Shown: in pieces, positions 16,691 through 25,929 of the stretch
Layout of the letters: every line of letters starts with the position of its first letter
How positions within the stretch are numbered: position 1 is the first letter of the stretch
Assembly: GCA_034521975.1 (NCBI GenBank)
Contig: JAXHLR010000002.1
Coordinates: 124,001 to 188,000, forward strand
Direction: 5' to 3'
DNA length: 64,000 bases
DNA from: Acidimicrobiales bacterium
GTDB lineage: Bacteria; Actinomycetota; Acidimicrobiia; Acidimicrobiales; SKKL01
Notes under the pieces: generated by a model
Seen by the model: the letters and a program-made list of their open reading frames with translations, nothing else
Told to the model about the DNA's origin: nothing
Database searches by the model: none
Program-made: the position numbers and the translations under genes

Positions 16691-19170
16691 GCGGGTCGTT
16701 CCGGGCGGAGGTCGGGTGCGATCTGGCGGATGCGGGGCATGCCGATCATGACAGTGCGGTGCCCTCGGACGGCGGCGACGGCGGTGTCGATGTGGGTTCG
16801 TTCGTCGTCGGTGAGGTCGTTGAGGCCGGCGTGGACCCGGGCGATGAGTCGACGGACGCGGAGGACTTCTTCTTCGGAGGGCATGGCTTCAGCGCGTGCC
16901 CATTCGTCGACGTCGGTGGCAGCGAGGACTCGTTCCCGGTTGCGTAGGAGGTCGTCGAGGTAGGCCTGCAGGTCGGGCAGGTAGGAGACGTCGGTGCGGA
17001 AGTGGTCACAGCCGGTGCAGCGGAACCGGAACGGGCAGGCGTTGCCGCCGGCTTGGACGTTGGACGGCTCGGCGCAGACCCCGAAGGGGACGGCGACCTC
17101 GCCGATAGCGCGCCGGGTGTGTTCGGAGTCGAGCAGTTGCTGCGCGGTTCGCCAGATGCGGTTGCCGTGCCGGTCGAACTGCATGGCAGCGACCCGGTCG
17201 ACGGCCTCACGGCGACGGTTCTCGCCGACTCGGTAGTACGCCTTGGTGGCATCGAGCTTTCGGTGGTCCATGAGCTCGCGCAGCACGTCGATGCCGACCC
17301 CGGCATCGGCGTGACGTTGCGCGTAGGTGTGCCGGTAGGCGTAGAGCACGATCTTGGTCTTGTCGAAGATGGCGCCATCCGCGGTAACCAACTCGGGGAT
17401 GCGGGTCACCCAGGTGCGGTGCGCGAACGCGAGGCTGAACGCGGTGATGGCCTTGGTGCCGTCGGGGTTGCGCCGGTCGGTGGGCAACAGCTTCAACTCG
17501 GCCAGCGGGGTGTGGGGCCAGCGGGCTCGAACATGTTGGTGCTGGTCGATGAGCAGCTGGGCGGTGTTCTCGCTGATCGGCAGTCGACGGCCGAGCCGGT
17601 TGGCTTTGTGGTTGTCGTAGACGAGCACTGCTGCGCCGTCGTCGTCTCGTGACAGGCAGTCCAGGCTGAGTGTGCAGAGTTCTTCGGGTCGTCGGCCGGT
17701 GTCGATGGCCAACTCGATGGCGCAGCGCATCACCGGCGATGCCAGCTCGTCGAGGTGGGCGCAGAGCTGACGCATGATCTCGGAGGGGAGATCGCGGCCG
17801 GGCTCGGCTGGCTCGGCCTTGTCGGGCACGTCGGCGACTCCGATCGTGAAGTCCTCACCCAGGCCGGCCGCTGGCCCGCCGGGGCGGGTCAGGCCCATGG
17901 CCCGGGCCGTGGTCAGGACCTTGCGCACTTCCCGGCAGGTCCGGATCCGCCCGTCGTTGCTGATCTGGCCGGCGCCTTGGAGGTAGGCGAGCCGGTTCAG
18001 GAAGGCTTCCATAGCCGGGCGGTCCAGCGCGGCGGGGACCTCACCTCGGTCGGGTCTCATCCGCAGGCTCTCCGACAACCGGGCCACACAGCCCAGATGG
18101 TGACGCACGGCCAGGCCACCTCTGGACGTGGTCGACCGGCGCTTGGGGAGATCGTCGGCCGCCCAACGCTTGGCGACCTCGCGCAGCCAGGGCTGCGTGA
18201 TCTTCGTGAACGACAAGGTGCTGGTGTGGCCGAACACCACCAGGTCCCATTCGTCGCCGGCGATCTCGGTCTCGGGGCTCGCAAGTGCCCGACGGGCGTG
18301 CGCGCTCACCGACTTGCACAACGACTGAAGCATCGGGTCGGGATCGGCCGCCATGACGTAGTCGGCGAGCGTGGCCGCCTGCTGGGCGCGCAACTCGTTG
18401 CACCATCGCCGCAGATCGGCCTCTTTGGTCTTGACACCGTCGAGCCGGCCGCGCTGTTGCAGCCCGACCAACAGCTCCGCGACCACGACCGGTGCCAGCC
18501 CCCGGAAACTGATCTGCCCGCCCCGCCCGATCGGGGTCTCGGTCAGCCGCCACTGCTGCTCGTCGAAACGATCCTCCCGGCGGGCACGCCGGAGTCGGAG
18601 CTGGTGGGGCTCGCAGTAGAGGCCGTCGGGGTGACGGCGCTGCTGCACACAGCCGGCAACCGCGCACGGGCCGCAAGCAGTAAGCGGCCGGGCCGCCGGA
18701 TGCCGGCAGAACTCGGCCACGCCGATCCCGAGCGTGTCGGCTTGGTCGAGATGCGCTCGGCACAGCCCATGGCGCGACGACAGCCACTCCCGCCGACAGC
18801 GGCTCACCGCGCACAGGCCCGGGCCTTTCGCCCAGCCGGTGCGGACCGGCAACAGATCGATCTCATCGACACCGAGCCCGTGACGGTCAAGTCGACGCCG
18901 ACACGACGCGCACACCCGACTCCGGGCCGGCGCCGTGGTCGAACAGTCCTTCCCGCAACAGACCGGGCGGCCCAACAGCGGATGCGACGGCGGTGGGGAC
19001 AGCACACTGCTGGCCGGGTCCCATCCCGCGTCGGTGAGGAACACCGGGTCGACCAGGGCGGCGAGGCGAACGGCCCGCCCGTCGAGACCGCCCGCCGTGG
19101 CGAACACGTGTGAAACGTCCGTCGTCGGGACGACAACGTCGGCGGAAACGGCGTGGAGGGGAATGGTCAT
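16687..19170 (-). CDS. TnpB-like tyrosine recombinase with zinc-binding cysteine clusters
   Basis: An 827-residue protein. The C-terminal half holds the tyrosine recombinase domain: first catalytic Arg in AIDTGRRPEELCTLSL, the second Arg box in LYAYRHTYAQRHADAG, then LRELMDHRKLDATKAYYRV with the nucleophilic Tyr near its end. The N-terminal 200 residues contain repeated Cys/His clusters (CCGKDC...CASC, CAVSRC...CRAH, CAVAGC...CEPH), and another lies after the catalytic domain (CPFRFRCTGCDHF). Larger than classical TnpB (about 630). Overlaps tnpA stop and tnpC start, so the three are one operon. Confidence 0.85.
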   Translation of the reverse strand: MTIPLHAVSADVVVPTTDVSHVFATAGGLDGRAVRLAALVDPVFLTDAGWDPASSVLSPPPSHPLLGRPVCCGKDCSTTAPARSRVCASCRRRLDRHGLGVDEIDLLPVRTGWAKGPGLCAVSRCRREWLSSRHGLCRAHLDQADTLGIGVAEFCRHPAARPLTACGPCAVAGCVQQRRHPDGLYCEPHQLRLRRARREDRFDEQQWRLTETPIGRGGQISFRGLAPVVVAELLVGLQQRGRLDGVKTKEADLRRWCNELRAQQAATLADYVMAADPDPMLQSLCKSVSAHARRALASPETEIAGDEWDLVVFGHTSTLSFTKITQPWLREVAKRWAADDLPKRRSTTSRGGLAVRHHLGCVARLSESLRMRPDRGEVPAALDRPAMEAFLNRLAYLQGAGQISNDGRIRTCREVRKVLTTARAMGLTRPGGPAAGLGEDFTIGVADVPDKAEPAEPGRDLPSEIMRQLCAHLDELASPVMRCAIELAIDTGRRPEELCTLSLDCLSRDDDGAAVLVYDNHKANRLGRRLPISENTAQLLIDQHQHVRARWPHTPLAELKLLPTDRRNPDGTKAITAFSLAFAHRTWVTRIPELVTADGAIFDKTKIVLYAYRHTYAQRHADAGVGIDVLRELMDHRKLDATKAYYRVGENRRREAVDRVAAMQFDRHGNRIWRTAQQLLDSEHTRRAIGEVAVPFGVCAEPSNVQAGGNACPFRFRCTGCDHFRTDVSYLPDLQAYLDDLLRNRERVLAATDVDEWARAEAMPSEEEVLRVRRLIARVHAGLNDLTDDERTHIDTAVAAVRGHRTVMIGMPRIRQIAPDLRPERPA

Positions 19171-20347
19171 TGGTCGGTTCCTGTCTGTGGGCGGGGGCTT
19201 GGCACGCGGTCGACGGCGTCGCGTAGCCGGGCTGGATCCGGATGCAGATACACCTGCGAGGAGCTCATCGAGGCGTGACCCAACAGTTCGGCCACCTCGT
19301 CGAGCCCACCACCGGAATCGGCAACGTTGCTGCCGAAGGCATGACGGAGCTGATGGGGGACAGCGACCGGGAAAGGTCCGCGCGCTTCGACCACGCGGTC
19401 ATCAATTCGTTGACTGCGTCCGGTCGCATCGGCGCGCCCACCGGCCGACGGAACAAGTTGACCACCACGAAGTCGCTGTCGCGGGCTTCGGGCACCTCCA
19501 GGCGTTCGAACTCGTAGGTGTCGAAGGCAACCACGACCAGGAAGTCCAACGGGACCACCCGTTGACGGCGGGACTTGGCCCACGCCCCGTTCGGGTTGTC
19601 GCGTCGAACCACATGCACATGCGCCCGCTCGACCTCGCAGCCCAGCGGGCGGGAGTCCAATCCGAGATGGACGTCGCTGCGACGCAGCCCGCACAACTCG
19701 CCCCGACGGAGCCCCGCTCGAGCCATCAACAACACCATCAGCCGGTCCCGGGCCGACCGGCACGCCCCCAACAACGCCACGATCTCGGCGTCGCTGGCCC
19801 GATCCACCGCCGTCTCCGGTTCATGCAGACGGTGGCGGACCCGCATCCGCCACGACATCGGGCCGTCTTCTCGTTGTGCTTGCTCGGGAAGGTCGCGCTC
19901 GCTGGCCAGCTCATAGAGCATCGGCACCAGATGGCCGGGCGCCGCTCCCGAGTCGACCGCGTGCACCACGAACCCCCGGACTGCGGCCAACACGCCGTTG
20001 ACCCGGCGGGCGCCGCGCACCGGTTCCCGGCCCGGACCGGAGAGCACCTCACCCATCTCGACGGGAGACGCGTCGAGCCCGCTCACCTCCGGCCCCGCGT
20101 GGCGTAGCCACACCATGAACAGCCCCACATGCTCGACGCCGTCATGCCAGTGACGGCCGGTGCGAGCACACCAACGCAAGAACAAGCAGATCCCGCCCGC
20201 GTAGGACTTCGTGGTCAGCTCCGAGCCATCGCGGCCGAACCGGACATGGCGCAGATACGCGTCGGCCTCGGCGACCACGACCAGGTCGTCGTCGAGCACC
20301 GTCCAATACCGCACCCCCGACGGCAGCTTCACCGGGAACGCCCTCAC
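19167..20347 (-). pseudogene. TnpA-like tyrosine recombinase, frameshifted
   Basis: GTG at 20347. The N-terminal SAM-like domain includes TTKSYAGGICLFLRWCARTG. The catalytic domain begins with LMVLLMARAGLRRGELCGLR (first Arg). Near 19376-19390 the frame changes: the HxLRH box (VPHQLRHAFGSNVADSG), the second His (ELLGHASMSSSQVYLHP) and the Tyr are only in the next frame, which runs to 19167. One lost base in a GCGCGCGG run explains it; the total length, 1181 bp, is one short of a multiple of three. The defect, or a sequencing error, would inactivate the transposon. Confidence 0.8.
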
Positions 20348-20492
20348 CGGCCATCACCGACCACGACCCGTTCGCCGTCAACGCCCGCCCTCGTCACAGA
20401 CGCCATGCGTAATCGCCACGTGCACCACAGGCGCGGATACCTGTTGCACAACCCGTCAGACGGCGCCTCTATGCAACATGGCGCGACAGGTC

Positions 20493-20508
20493 CCGGTCCC
20501 CCAGAGAA
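20493..20508. repeat. Right terminal inverted repeat of the Tn554-like transposon
   Basis: CCGGTCCCCCAGAGAA; reverse complement of the left end with two mismatches. CGG follows directly, as it precedes the left end. Confidence 0.75.
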
Positions 20509-21315
20509 CGGTGGACGTGGTTGTAGTGATCGAAGAACGAGGCGCAGAACGAGCGGGCATCGGCGATGGATCCGAACCGGGTGGGGAACGCGGGGCAGTA
20601 CTTGAGGGTCTTGAACTGGGCTTCGCTGTAGGGGTTGTCGTTGGAGACCGATGGGCGGCTGTGGGAGCGGGTGACGCCGAGGTCGACGAGGAGCTGGGCG
20701 ACGGGTTTGGAGGTCATCGAGGTGCCGCGGTCGGCGTGCAGGGTGAGCTGGTTGCGGTCGATGCCTTGTTGGTCGAGGGCGTCGGCGATGAACGCTTCGG
20801 CGAGTTCGCCGGTCTCAGCGGCGGCGACACACCAGGCCGACGACGTAGCGGGAGTAGATGTCGATGATCACGAACAGCTCGTAGTAGACGCCGCGTTCGG
20901 GGCCGGGGAGCTTGGTGATATCCCATGACCAAACCTCATTCGGTGCGGTCGCGATGAGCTCGGGGCGCTTGCGGGCCGGGTGGGTGCGTTGGCGGCGACG
21001 TTCGCGGTTCTCGCCGGCGGCGGCGAGGAGCCGGTACATGGTGCGGATCGAACACAGGTAGATGCCGTCATCGAGCAGCTGGGCCCACACCTGAGCCGGG
21101 GCCAGGTCCCGGTACTTGGGCGAGCGAAGCACCGACAGCACGTGCTGTTGTTCGGGCTCGGACAGCTTGTTCGGCGGCGCCGGCCGCGGTGGCGCAGGCC
21201 CATGGACCGGTGGCCGTCGGCGACGCAGCACCGTGGAGCGGTTGACGCCCAACAGCTCACACGCCCGCTTGGTCGACGTGGCCTCCTCCAGGGCGGGCAG
21301 GTGCTCGGCGGTCAC
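20509..21315 (-). pseudogene. IS3-family transposase OrfB, 5' part
   Basis: GTG at 21315 overlapping the orfA stop. N-terminal HTH region (TSTKRACELLGVNRSTVLRRR), then the rve integrase core: VWSWDITKLPGPERGVYYE holds the first Asp, and the second is in LTLHADRGTSMTSK. The catalytic Glu region is NDNPYSEAQFKTLKY. A one-base insertion near 20841 changes frame (VVGLVC versus the expected VVGWCVAAAETGELAEAF). The gene stops making sense after NHVHR, where the transposon is inserted. Confidence 0.85.
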
Positions 21316-21750
21316 GGCTTCGACCTGGTCTCGGTGTCCGCGCTCTCGGAGAGCTGCTCCAAGAGCGCGTGCACTTTTCCCGTGATCTCCAACGCGGTCT
21401 GGGTCTTGGCCAGGTCTTTGGCGCAGGCGCTCGTTCTGTCGGCGCAGCCGATCGAGCTCGACTTCCTCCGCCGTGCGGCGCTTCTTCGACTTGCGGGCCA
21501 GACCCTCGCGGGCGCCGGCCTCGGCCTGCTTACGCCACTCCGAGATGTGGGAGCTGTACAAGCCCTCACGGCGCAGGATCGCTCCGCGTTCCTCCGAGCC
21601 CTTCGGCCACGAGTCGTACTCGGCGAGGATCTCCGCCTTGTACCCGGCGGTGAACCGCCGCCGCGTCGGGCGCGCCGCAGGGTCGATGTCGTCGTCAGTC
21701 ACACCCCCAGTGTGGGCGCGGCCGTTCAACGATGCAGTGGTCATGGTCAT
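21312..21750 (-). pseudogene. IS3-family transposase OrfA, frameshifted
   Basis: Starts MTMTTASLNGRAHTGG, then a helix-turn-helix typical of OrfA (RRRFTAGYKAEILAEYDSW, REGLYSSHISEWRKQAEAG) and a leucine-zipper-like helix (EVELDRLRRQNERL). A one-base insertion near 21430 pushes the C-terminal part (KDLAKTQTALEITGKVHALL) into another frame, ending at 21312. OrfA supplies DNA binding for IS3 transposition. Confidence 0.8.
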
Positions 21751-21852
21751 GGTTCTCGAGTTCCTGTCTCGCCCCGTCGGGTCAGATGATCGGGTACCGC
21801 AGGTGTCTCAACTCACCCTGACAGACAGGGGTCGGATGATCCTCGCCCCGGT

Positions 21853-21874
21853 CCAGGACTCAGCCAGGACTCAG
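21853..21874. repeat. Tandem 11-bp repeat near the right island end
   Basis: CCAGGACTCAG occurs twice without a gap (21853-21863, 21864-21874). It lies between the IS3 end and the attachment site, followed by GAGATCG dyads (21882-21899 and 21902-21908). Could be accessory recombination sites; no direct evidence. Confidence 0.5.
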
Positions 21875-21927
21875 GAGAGCTGAGATCGCCGCCGATCTCG
21901 TGAGATCGAGCGTGACGAACAGTGAGC

Positions 21928-21943
21928 CGAAAGCCCAGGTCAG
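21928..21943. repeat. Right subterminal inverted repeat of the island
   Basis: CGAAAGCCCAGGTCAG, exact reverse complement of 8008-8023. Confidence 0.6.
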
Positions 21944-21961
21944 CGCACCATTCTGGTGCGC
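21943..21961 (-). terminator. Hairpin just downstream of rnpB
   Basis: GCGCACCA and TGGTGCGC form a perfect 8-bp stem with a TTC loop, 10 bp beyond the rnpB 3' end. CCAGG and CCTGG outside it could extend the structure. It may terminate rnpB transcription, and if so it is supplied by the island. There is no T-tract. Confidence 0.5.
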
Positions 21962-21971
21962 CTGGCCTGGT

Positions 21972-22352
<381 letters not shown>

Positions 22353-22382
22353 TACCAGTGTGCCCCCTCGGGGGCGCGGCGG

Positions 22383-22799
22383 CTACTCGACGATGAGGGT
22401 GGCCTCCATGTCCGGGTGGTTGTTGCACCAGTACTCGTACTCGCCCGGTTCCTCGAAGGTGTGGGTGAACCCGTGCTCGGTGCGGATGGTGCCCGAGTTG
22501 AGCTCTTCGCTGAAGGTCACCGTGTGCGGCGCGGAACCCTCGTTGACCCAGGTCACCGAGTCGCCCGCCGACACGGTGGCCTCCTCGGGCTCGAAGCGGA
22601 AGTTGTGGATCTCGATGTCGGCTTCGCCGGGGTCGGGATCGCCGCCCGGGGTGATCGTGAGAACGGTGGTGTCATCGCCGCCGCCCCCACCATTGCCAGC
22701 CGCCGAGTTCCCGCCCTCGCCACTGCAACCCGCCACGAGCAACGCGGTCGCGGCGACCACGCCCGCCAGCTGAACCGGTCCGATCCGACGACGTGCCAT
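22383..22799 (-). CDS. Cupredoxin-domain lipoprotein (plastocyanin-like)
   Basis: A 138-residue secreted protein: signal peptide with lipobox LLVAGC (Cys near residue 25), a Gly/Ser-rich linker, then a cupredoxin domain. Type 1 copper ligands are visible: His in SAPHTVTF, and Cys, His and Met in WCNNHPDM. A small lipid-anchored electron carrier or copper-binding protein is the likely role. ATG chosen at 22799 because a GAGGAG site precedes it and the signal peptide begins there. rnpB follows 30 bp downstream on the same strand. Confidence 0.85.
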   Translation of the reverse strand: MARRRIGPVQLAGVVAATALLVAGCSGEGGNSAAGNGGGGGDDTTVLTITPGGDPDPGEADIEIHNFRFEPEEATVSAGDSVTWVNEGSAPHTVTFSEELNSGTIRTEHGFTHTFEEPGEYEYWCNNHPDMEATLIVE

Positions 22800-22946
22800 G
22801 TGACTCCTCAAACAGTTGGTGTTCCTGGATCGAGGTACTGGTTCCCCCCAACACCTCATGTCGTGACGACAGTCACACTGTACGCGCGATTGGTGGGGTG
22901 CTGTAGTCAGGTCCGACCAAGGCGCGTACGTACCCCAGGCCCAGGT

Positions 22947-24389
22947 TCAGAAGTCCAGCGCCGACAGCTCGCCGTGCCACCCGGCGGCTCGTTCCAGGGC
23001 GGTGCGCCACTGGTCGCGGTCGAGCCGGCCGGTGGGCTCGACCCGCTCGCGTGGCTCCCATCGCTGCGCGATGGCACGTTCGTCCTCGATGAGATCGGCG
23101 CCCAGCGCGGCGAGATACGCGGCGCCGAGGGTGGTGGCCTCGAGCACCGGCGAGATCTCGACGACCTTGCCCGTCGCGTCGGCGAGCGCCTGGACGAATG
23201 TTGGGTTGGCACTCATCCCCCCGTCGACCCGCAGCTGGTCGATGGTGCGGCCCGATTCGGCCTCGGCCGCCTCCACGAGGTCGGCGCCACGGTGGGCGAT
23301 CCCCTCGAGCACGGCTCGCACGATGTGGGACCGGTCCGAACCCCGGGTGATGCCGAGCAGCGTCCCGCGAGCCCCGTAGTCCCACTGGGGGGTCCCCAAG
23401 CCGAGCAGCGCGGGCACGTACACCACGCCGCCGCTGTCCGCGCACGAGGCCGCCACCTCGTGAGACTCGGCCGCATCCGAGAGCAGCCCCAGGTCTTCGA
23501 CGAGCCAGTCGAGGTTGGACCCCGCCGACAACATGATCGCCTCGAGTCCCCACGAGGTGGTGCCGCCACGCGACATGGCGACGATGGGAAACGTTCCCGC
23601 CGGCCCGCGCTCGGCGGAGGCTGGAGCGTCGTCGCCGAGCCACATGTCGAGCATGCCGCCGGTGCCGAAGGTGATCTTGGTCATGCCCGGCCGGACGCAT
23701 CCCTGCCCGACCAGCGACGCCTGCTGGTCGCCGGCGATCCCGGTGATCGGCGGCGCGCCGGCCAGCGCGGTGGCGGGCCCGACGACCCCGGCCGAGTCGA
23801 CCACCGTCGGCAGGCAGGACTCGGGGATCCGGAGCGCGTCGAGCACCCGCTCGTTCCAGCGACCGGCGTCGCCGGTGAGGAGCCCGGTGACCGCGGCGTT
23901 GGTCCGGTCGGTGACGTGGTGGGTGCCGCCGGTGAGGTGCCACACCAGCCATGAGTCGACGGTCCCGAAGCACAGGTCGCCCGAACGGTCCGGGTCGGCG
24001 GCATCGAGCAGGTGGGCGAGCTTGGTGGCCGACTGGTTCGGCGCCAGGCGGATGTCGTCGGCCTGCAGCGCGAGGCACTCGCCCACGGTGCGCAGGTCCT
24101 GCCATCCGATTCCGGGCCCGACCGGTGTGCCGCTGTCCCGCTCCCAGACCACCGTCGACGCCCGCTGGTTGGCGATGCCCACCGCTGCCACCTCGCCCAC
24201 CTCGGCCAGCACCGCTTGGGCGGTCTCGAGCGCGGCGTGGGCCATGTGTGAGGCATCGAACTCGACCAGGCCGGGCATCGGGGTCGACGGCACCGCCCGA
24301 ACGTGGCGCTCGCTGATGATCGTGCCGTCGGGGTCGACAGCCGCGGCGCGGATGCCGCTGGTCCCCACATCGATCACCAGCACCTGCAT
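22947..24389 (-). CDS. FGGY-family carbohydrate kinase, glycerol-kinase-like
   Basis: A 480-residue kinase with the FGGY fold: LVIDVGTSGIRAAAVD at the N-terminus (phosphate 1), GIANQRASTVVWER and GIGWQDLRT (substrate region, similar to glycerol kinase), GIAGDQQASLVGQG, FGTGG, and the adenosine motif VDGGMSANPTFVQ. Glycerol kinase uses NQRETT and WQDRRT; the changes here leave the substrate open. It is the last gene of an operon with GlpD and an alkyl-DHAP-synthase-like flavoprotein, which supports a glycerol or related triol substrate. A clear glycerol kinase is encoded separately at 46466-47956. Confidence 0.8.
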   Translation of the reverse strand: MQVLVIDVGTSGIRAAAVDPDGTIISERHVRAVPSTPMPGLVEFDASHMAHAALETAQAVLAEVGEVAAVGIANQRASTVVWERDSGTPVGPGIGWQDLRTVGECLALQADDIRLAPNQSATKLAHLLDAADPDRSGDLCFGTVDSWLVWHLTGGTHHVTDRTNAAVTGLLTGDAGRWNERVLDALRIPESCLPTVVDSAGVVGPATALAGAPPITGIAGDQQASLVGQGCVRPGMTKITFGTGGMLDMWLGDDAPASAERGPAGTFPIVAMSRGGTTSWGLEAIMLSAGSNLDWLVEDLGLLSDAAESHEVAASCADSGGVVYVPALLGLGTPQWDYGARGTLLGITRGSDRSHIVRAVLEGIAHRGADLVEAAEAESGRTIDQLRVDGGMSANPTFVQALADATGKVVEISPVLEATTLGAAYLAALGADLIEDERAIAQRWEPRERVEPTGRLDRDQWRTALERAAGWHGELSALDF

Positions 24390-24408
24390 CGCGGTTCTCC
24401 TCGATAGA

Positions 24409-25929
24409 TCACGGCCACTCCACCTCGCCGAAGGGATCGGGCAACCCGAGCTTGCCGGGGTTCAGGATCCCGTTGGGGTCGAGCGATGACTTCACCGCCG
24501 CCAGCACCGTGTGGGCCGGCCCCAGCGCTTCGGTCATGAAGCGGGCCCGGTTGAGCCCGACGCCGTGATGGTGGCTGAGCGCGCCGCCGCCGGCCAGCAC
24601 CGCCCGGGTGCCGGCATCCCAGCAGCGCCGATACATCGCGTCACGGTCGCCATCGGACGGACGGCCGGCGAAGGTGAAGTAGAGGCAGGCGCCGTCGACG
24701 TAGGCGTGGGACTGGTGGGCCGATGCTGCCCGGACCCCGTCGATCTGTTGAAGGGCGTCGACGGTGGCCCGGTAGATCCCGGGAAGGGCCGACCACGGCG
24801 CCGAGATCTCCATGGTGTCGACCACGAAGTCGTTGCCGATCAGGCTCTTCAGCGCCGAGACCTCGTTGCGGTGGTCCAGCCACCGGCCGACCAGTGACTC
24901 GTCGAGCACCTCGGCGTCGGCACACTCGGCGGCGACGATGGCCATGTTGGCCTCGACGGTGACCGGGTCGCCCTCGTCGAGGATCAGCGCGACGTTGCGT
25001 TCGCCGGTCTGGTAGCTGCGATCGGACTCGACGGCGTCGTAGAGGCGCAGCACCGCGGGGTCGGCGCCGCGGCGCAGGATCCGGCGGCAGGCCTCCATCC
25101 CCTCGTCCCACGTCGTGAACCCATAGGCGCGGTGGGCCTCGACCTCCGGTGCCGGACGCAGCCGCAGGCGCGCACCGGTGATGACCCCCAGTGTCCCCTC
25201 CGAGCCGACGAAGAGCTGGGTGAGGTCGGGACCGACCGCCGCGCGGGGAGCACCCCCGGTGGAGATGATCGTCCCGTCGGCCAGCGCCACGTCGAGGCCG
25301 ACGACCAGGTCCTCGATCTTGCCGTAGCGGTTCGACAGCTGGCCCGCGGATCGGCACGCCAGCCACCCGCCCACGGTGGACAGCGACACCGACTGCGGCC
25401 AGTGCCCGAGGGTGAGCCCGTGGTCGTCGCGCAGCCGGGTCTCGAGGTGGTCGCCGAAGGTGCCGGCGGCGACGTCGGCGGTCAGGGAGCTGCTGTCGAC
25501 GTGGGGGATCCCGGACAACCCGGTCAGGTCGAGCGCCACCCCACCGTGGACCGGAACCGATGCCCCGCACACGCCGCTGCGACCAGCGGTGGCGGTGACC
25601 GGCACGCGTGCCTGGTCGCAGATCCTCAACACCGCCGCCACCTCGTCTGGGGTGCTCGGCCTGGCGACCACCGCGGCCTGGGCCGGTATCTGATTCTCGA
25701 GCGCCCACATCATCGCCAGGGGCCACCAGTCCCTCGATGTCTCGCTCCGCGTCGCGGCGTCGACCGACACCTCGGCGCACGCGTCGCCGAGGCGCACCAG
25801 GGTGGACTCGTCGACCTCGACCGGTCGGGTCTGCACCCGTGTGGTGCTGGTGGCGGCATCGGGAAGGTCGATGGGTGGTGTGGGGACACCCGAGCCCGGG
25901 TCGGGCAGGGGCGTGGGGGAGCGGGTCAC
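24409..25929 (-). CDS. FAD-linked oxidase, alkyldihydroxyacetonephosphate synthase-like
   Basis: A 506-residue VAO/PCMH-type flavoprotein. FAD-binding half: ARPSTPDEVAAVLRICDQ and GRSGVCGAS (diphosphate loop), then LSTVGGWLACRSAGQ and FVGSEGTLGVIT. The C-terminal motif SHHHGVGLNRARF matches the SHHHGVG active-site motif of alkyl-DHAP synthase (AGPS), and SLDPNGILNPGKLG is the usual last FAD element. AGPS swaps an acyl for an alkyl chain on DHAP in ether-lipid synthesis; bacterial members may act as other G3P or 2-hydroxyacid oxidases. GTG start overlaps the glpD stop (GTGA). Confidence 0.8.
   Translation of the reverse strand: MTRSPTPLPDPGSGVPTPPIDLPDAATSTTRVQTRPVEVDESTLVRLGDACAEVSVDAATRSETSRDWWPLAMMWALENQIPAQAAVVARPSTPDEVAAVLRICDQARVPVTATAGRSGVCGASVPVHGGVALDLTGLSGIPHVDSSSLTADVAAGTFGDHLETRLRDDHGLTLGHWPQSVSLSTVGGWLACRSAGQLSNRYGKIEDLVVGLDVALADGTIISTGGAPRAAVGPDLTQLFVGSEGTLGVITGARLRLRPAPEVEAHRAYGFTTWDEGMEACRRILRRGADPAVLRLYDAVESDRSYQTGERNVALILDEGDPVTVEANMAIVAAECADAEVLDESLVGRWLDHRNEVSALKSLIGNDFVVDTMEISAPWSALPGIYRATVDALQQIDGVRAASAHQSHAYVDGACLYFTFAGRPSDGDRDAMYRRCWDAGTRAVLAGGGALSHHHGVGLNRARFMTEALGPAHTVLAAVKSSLDPNGILNPGKLGLPDPFGEVEWP

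Larger units (their letters stand above)
16023..20508 (-). mobile_element. Tn554-like transposon (tnpABC only) inserted in the IS3 element
   Basis: 4486 bp. Left end TTCTCCGGGGGTCCGG (16023-16038) and right end, read inward, TTCTCTGGGGGACCGG match at 14 of 16 positions as terminal inverted repeats. Both ends are flanked by CGG (16020-16022 and 20509-20511). Subterminal inverted repeats are exact: TGCAACAGGT (16106-16115; inverted 20439-20448) and GTGGTGCACGTG (16116-16127; inverted 20417-20428). It contains three overlapping genes in the Tn554 order (two tyrosine recombinases and a TnpC-like protein) and no cargo. Classical Tn554 is described as lacking terminal repeats, so the inverted ends are notable. 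Confidence 0.8.
15788..21823 (-). mobile_element. Decayed IS3-family element, split by a nested transposon
   Basis: Left end TGTCAAGGGGGATGAGACA (from 15788) and right end read inward TGTCAGGGTGAGTTGAGACA (from 21823) are inverted-repeat-like with one gap. The frame order is orfA, orfB on the minus strand. OrfB is cut into 20509-21315 and 15812-16022 by the 4486-bp insert. Without the insert the element is about 1.55 kb, normal for the family. Both orfs also have single-base frameshifts. No target duplication is visible, so the exact ends are provisional. Confidence 0.75.

Noticed and set aside
15784-21827. Target duplication for the IS3-family element
   Set aside because: Bases outside the proposed ends (AACG and GACA) do not match; either the ends are a few bases off or the duplication has decayed.
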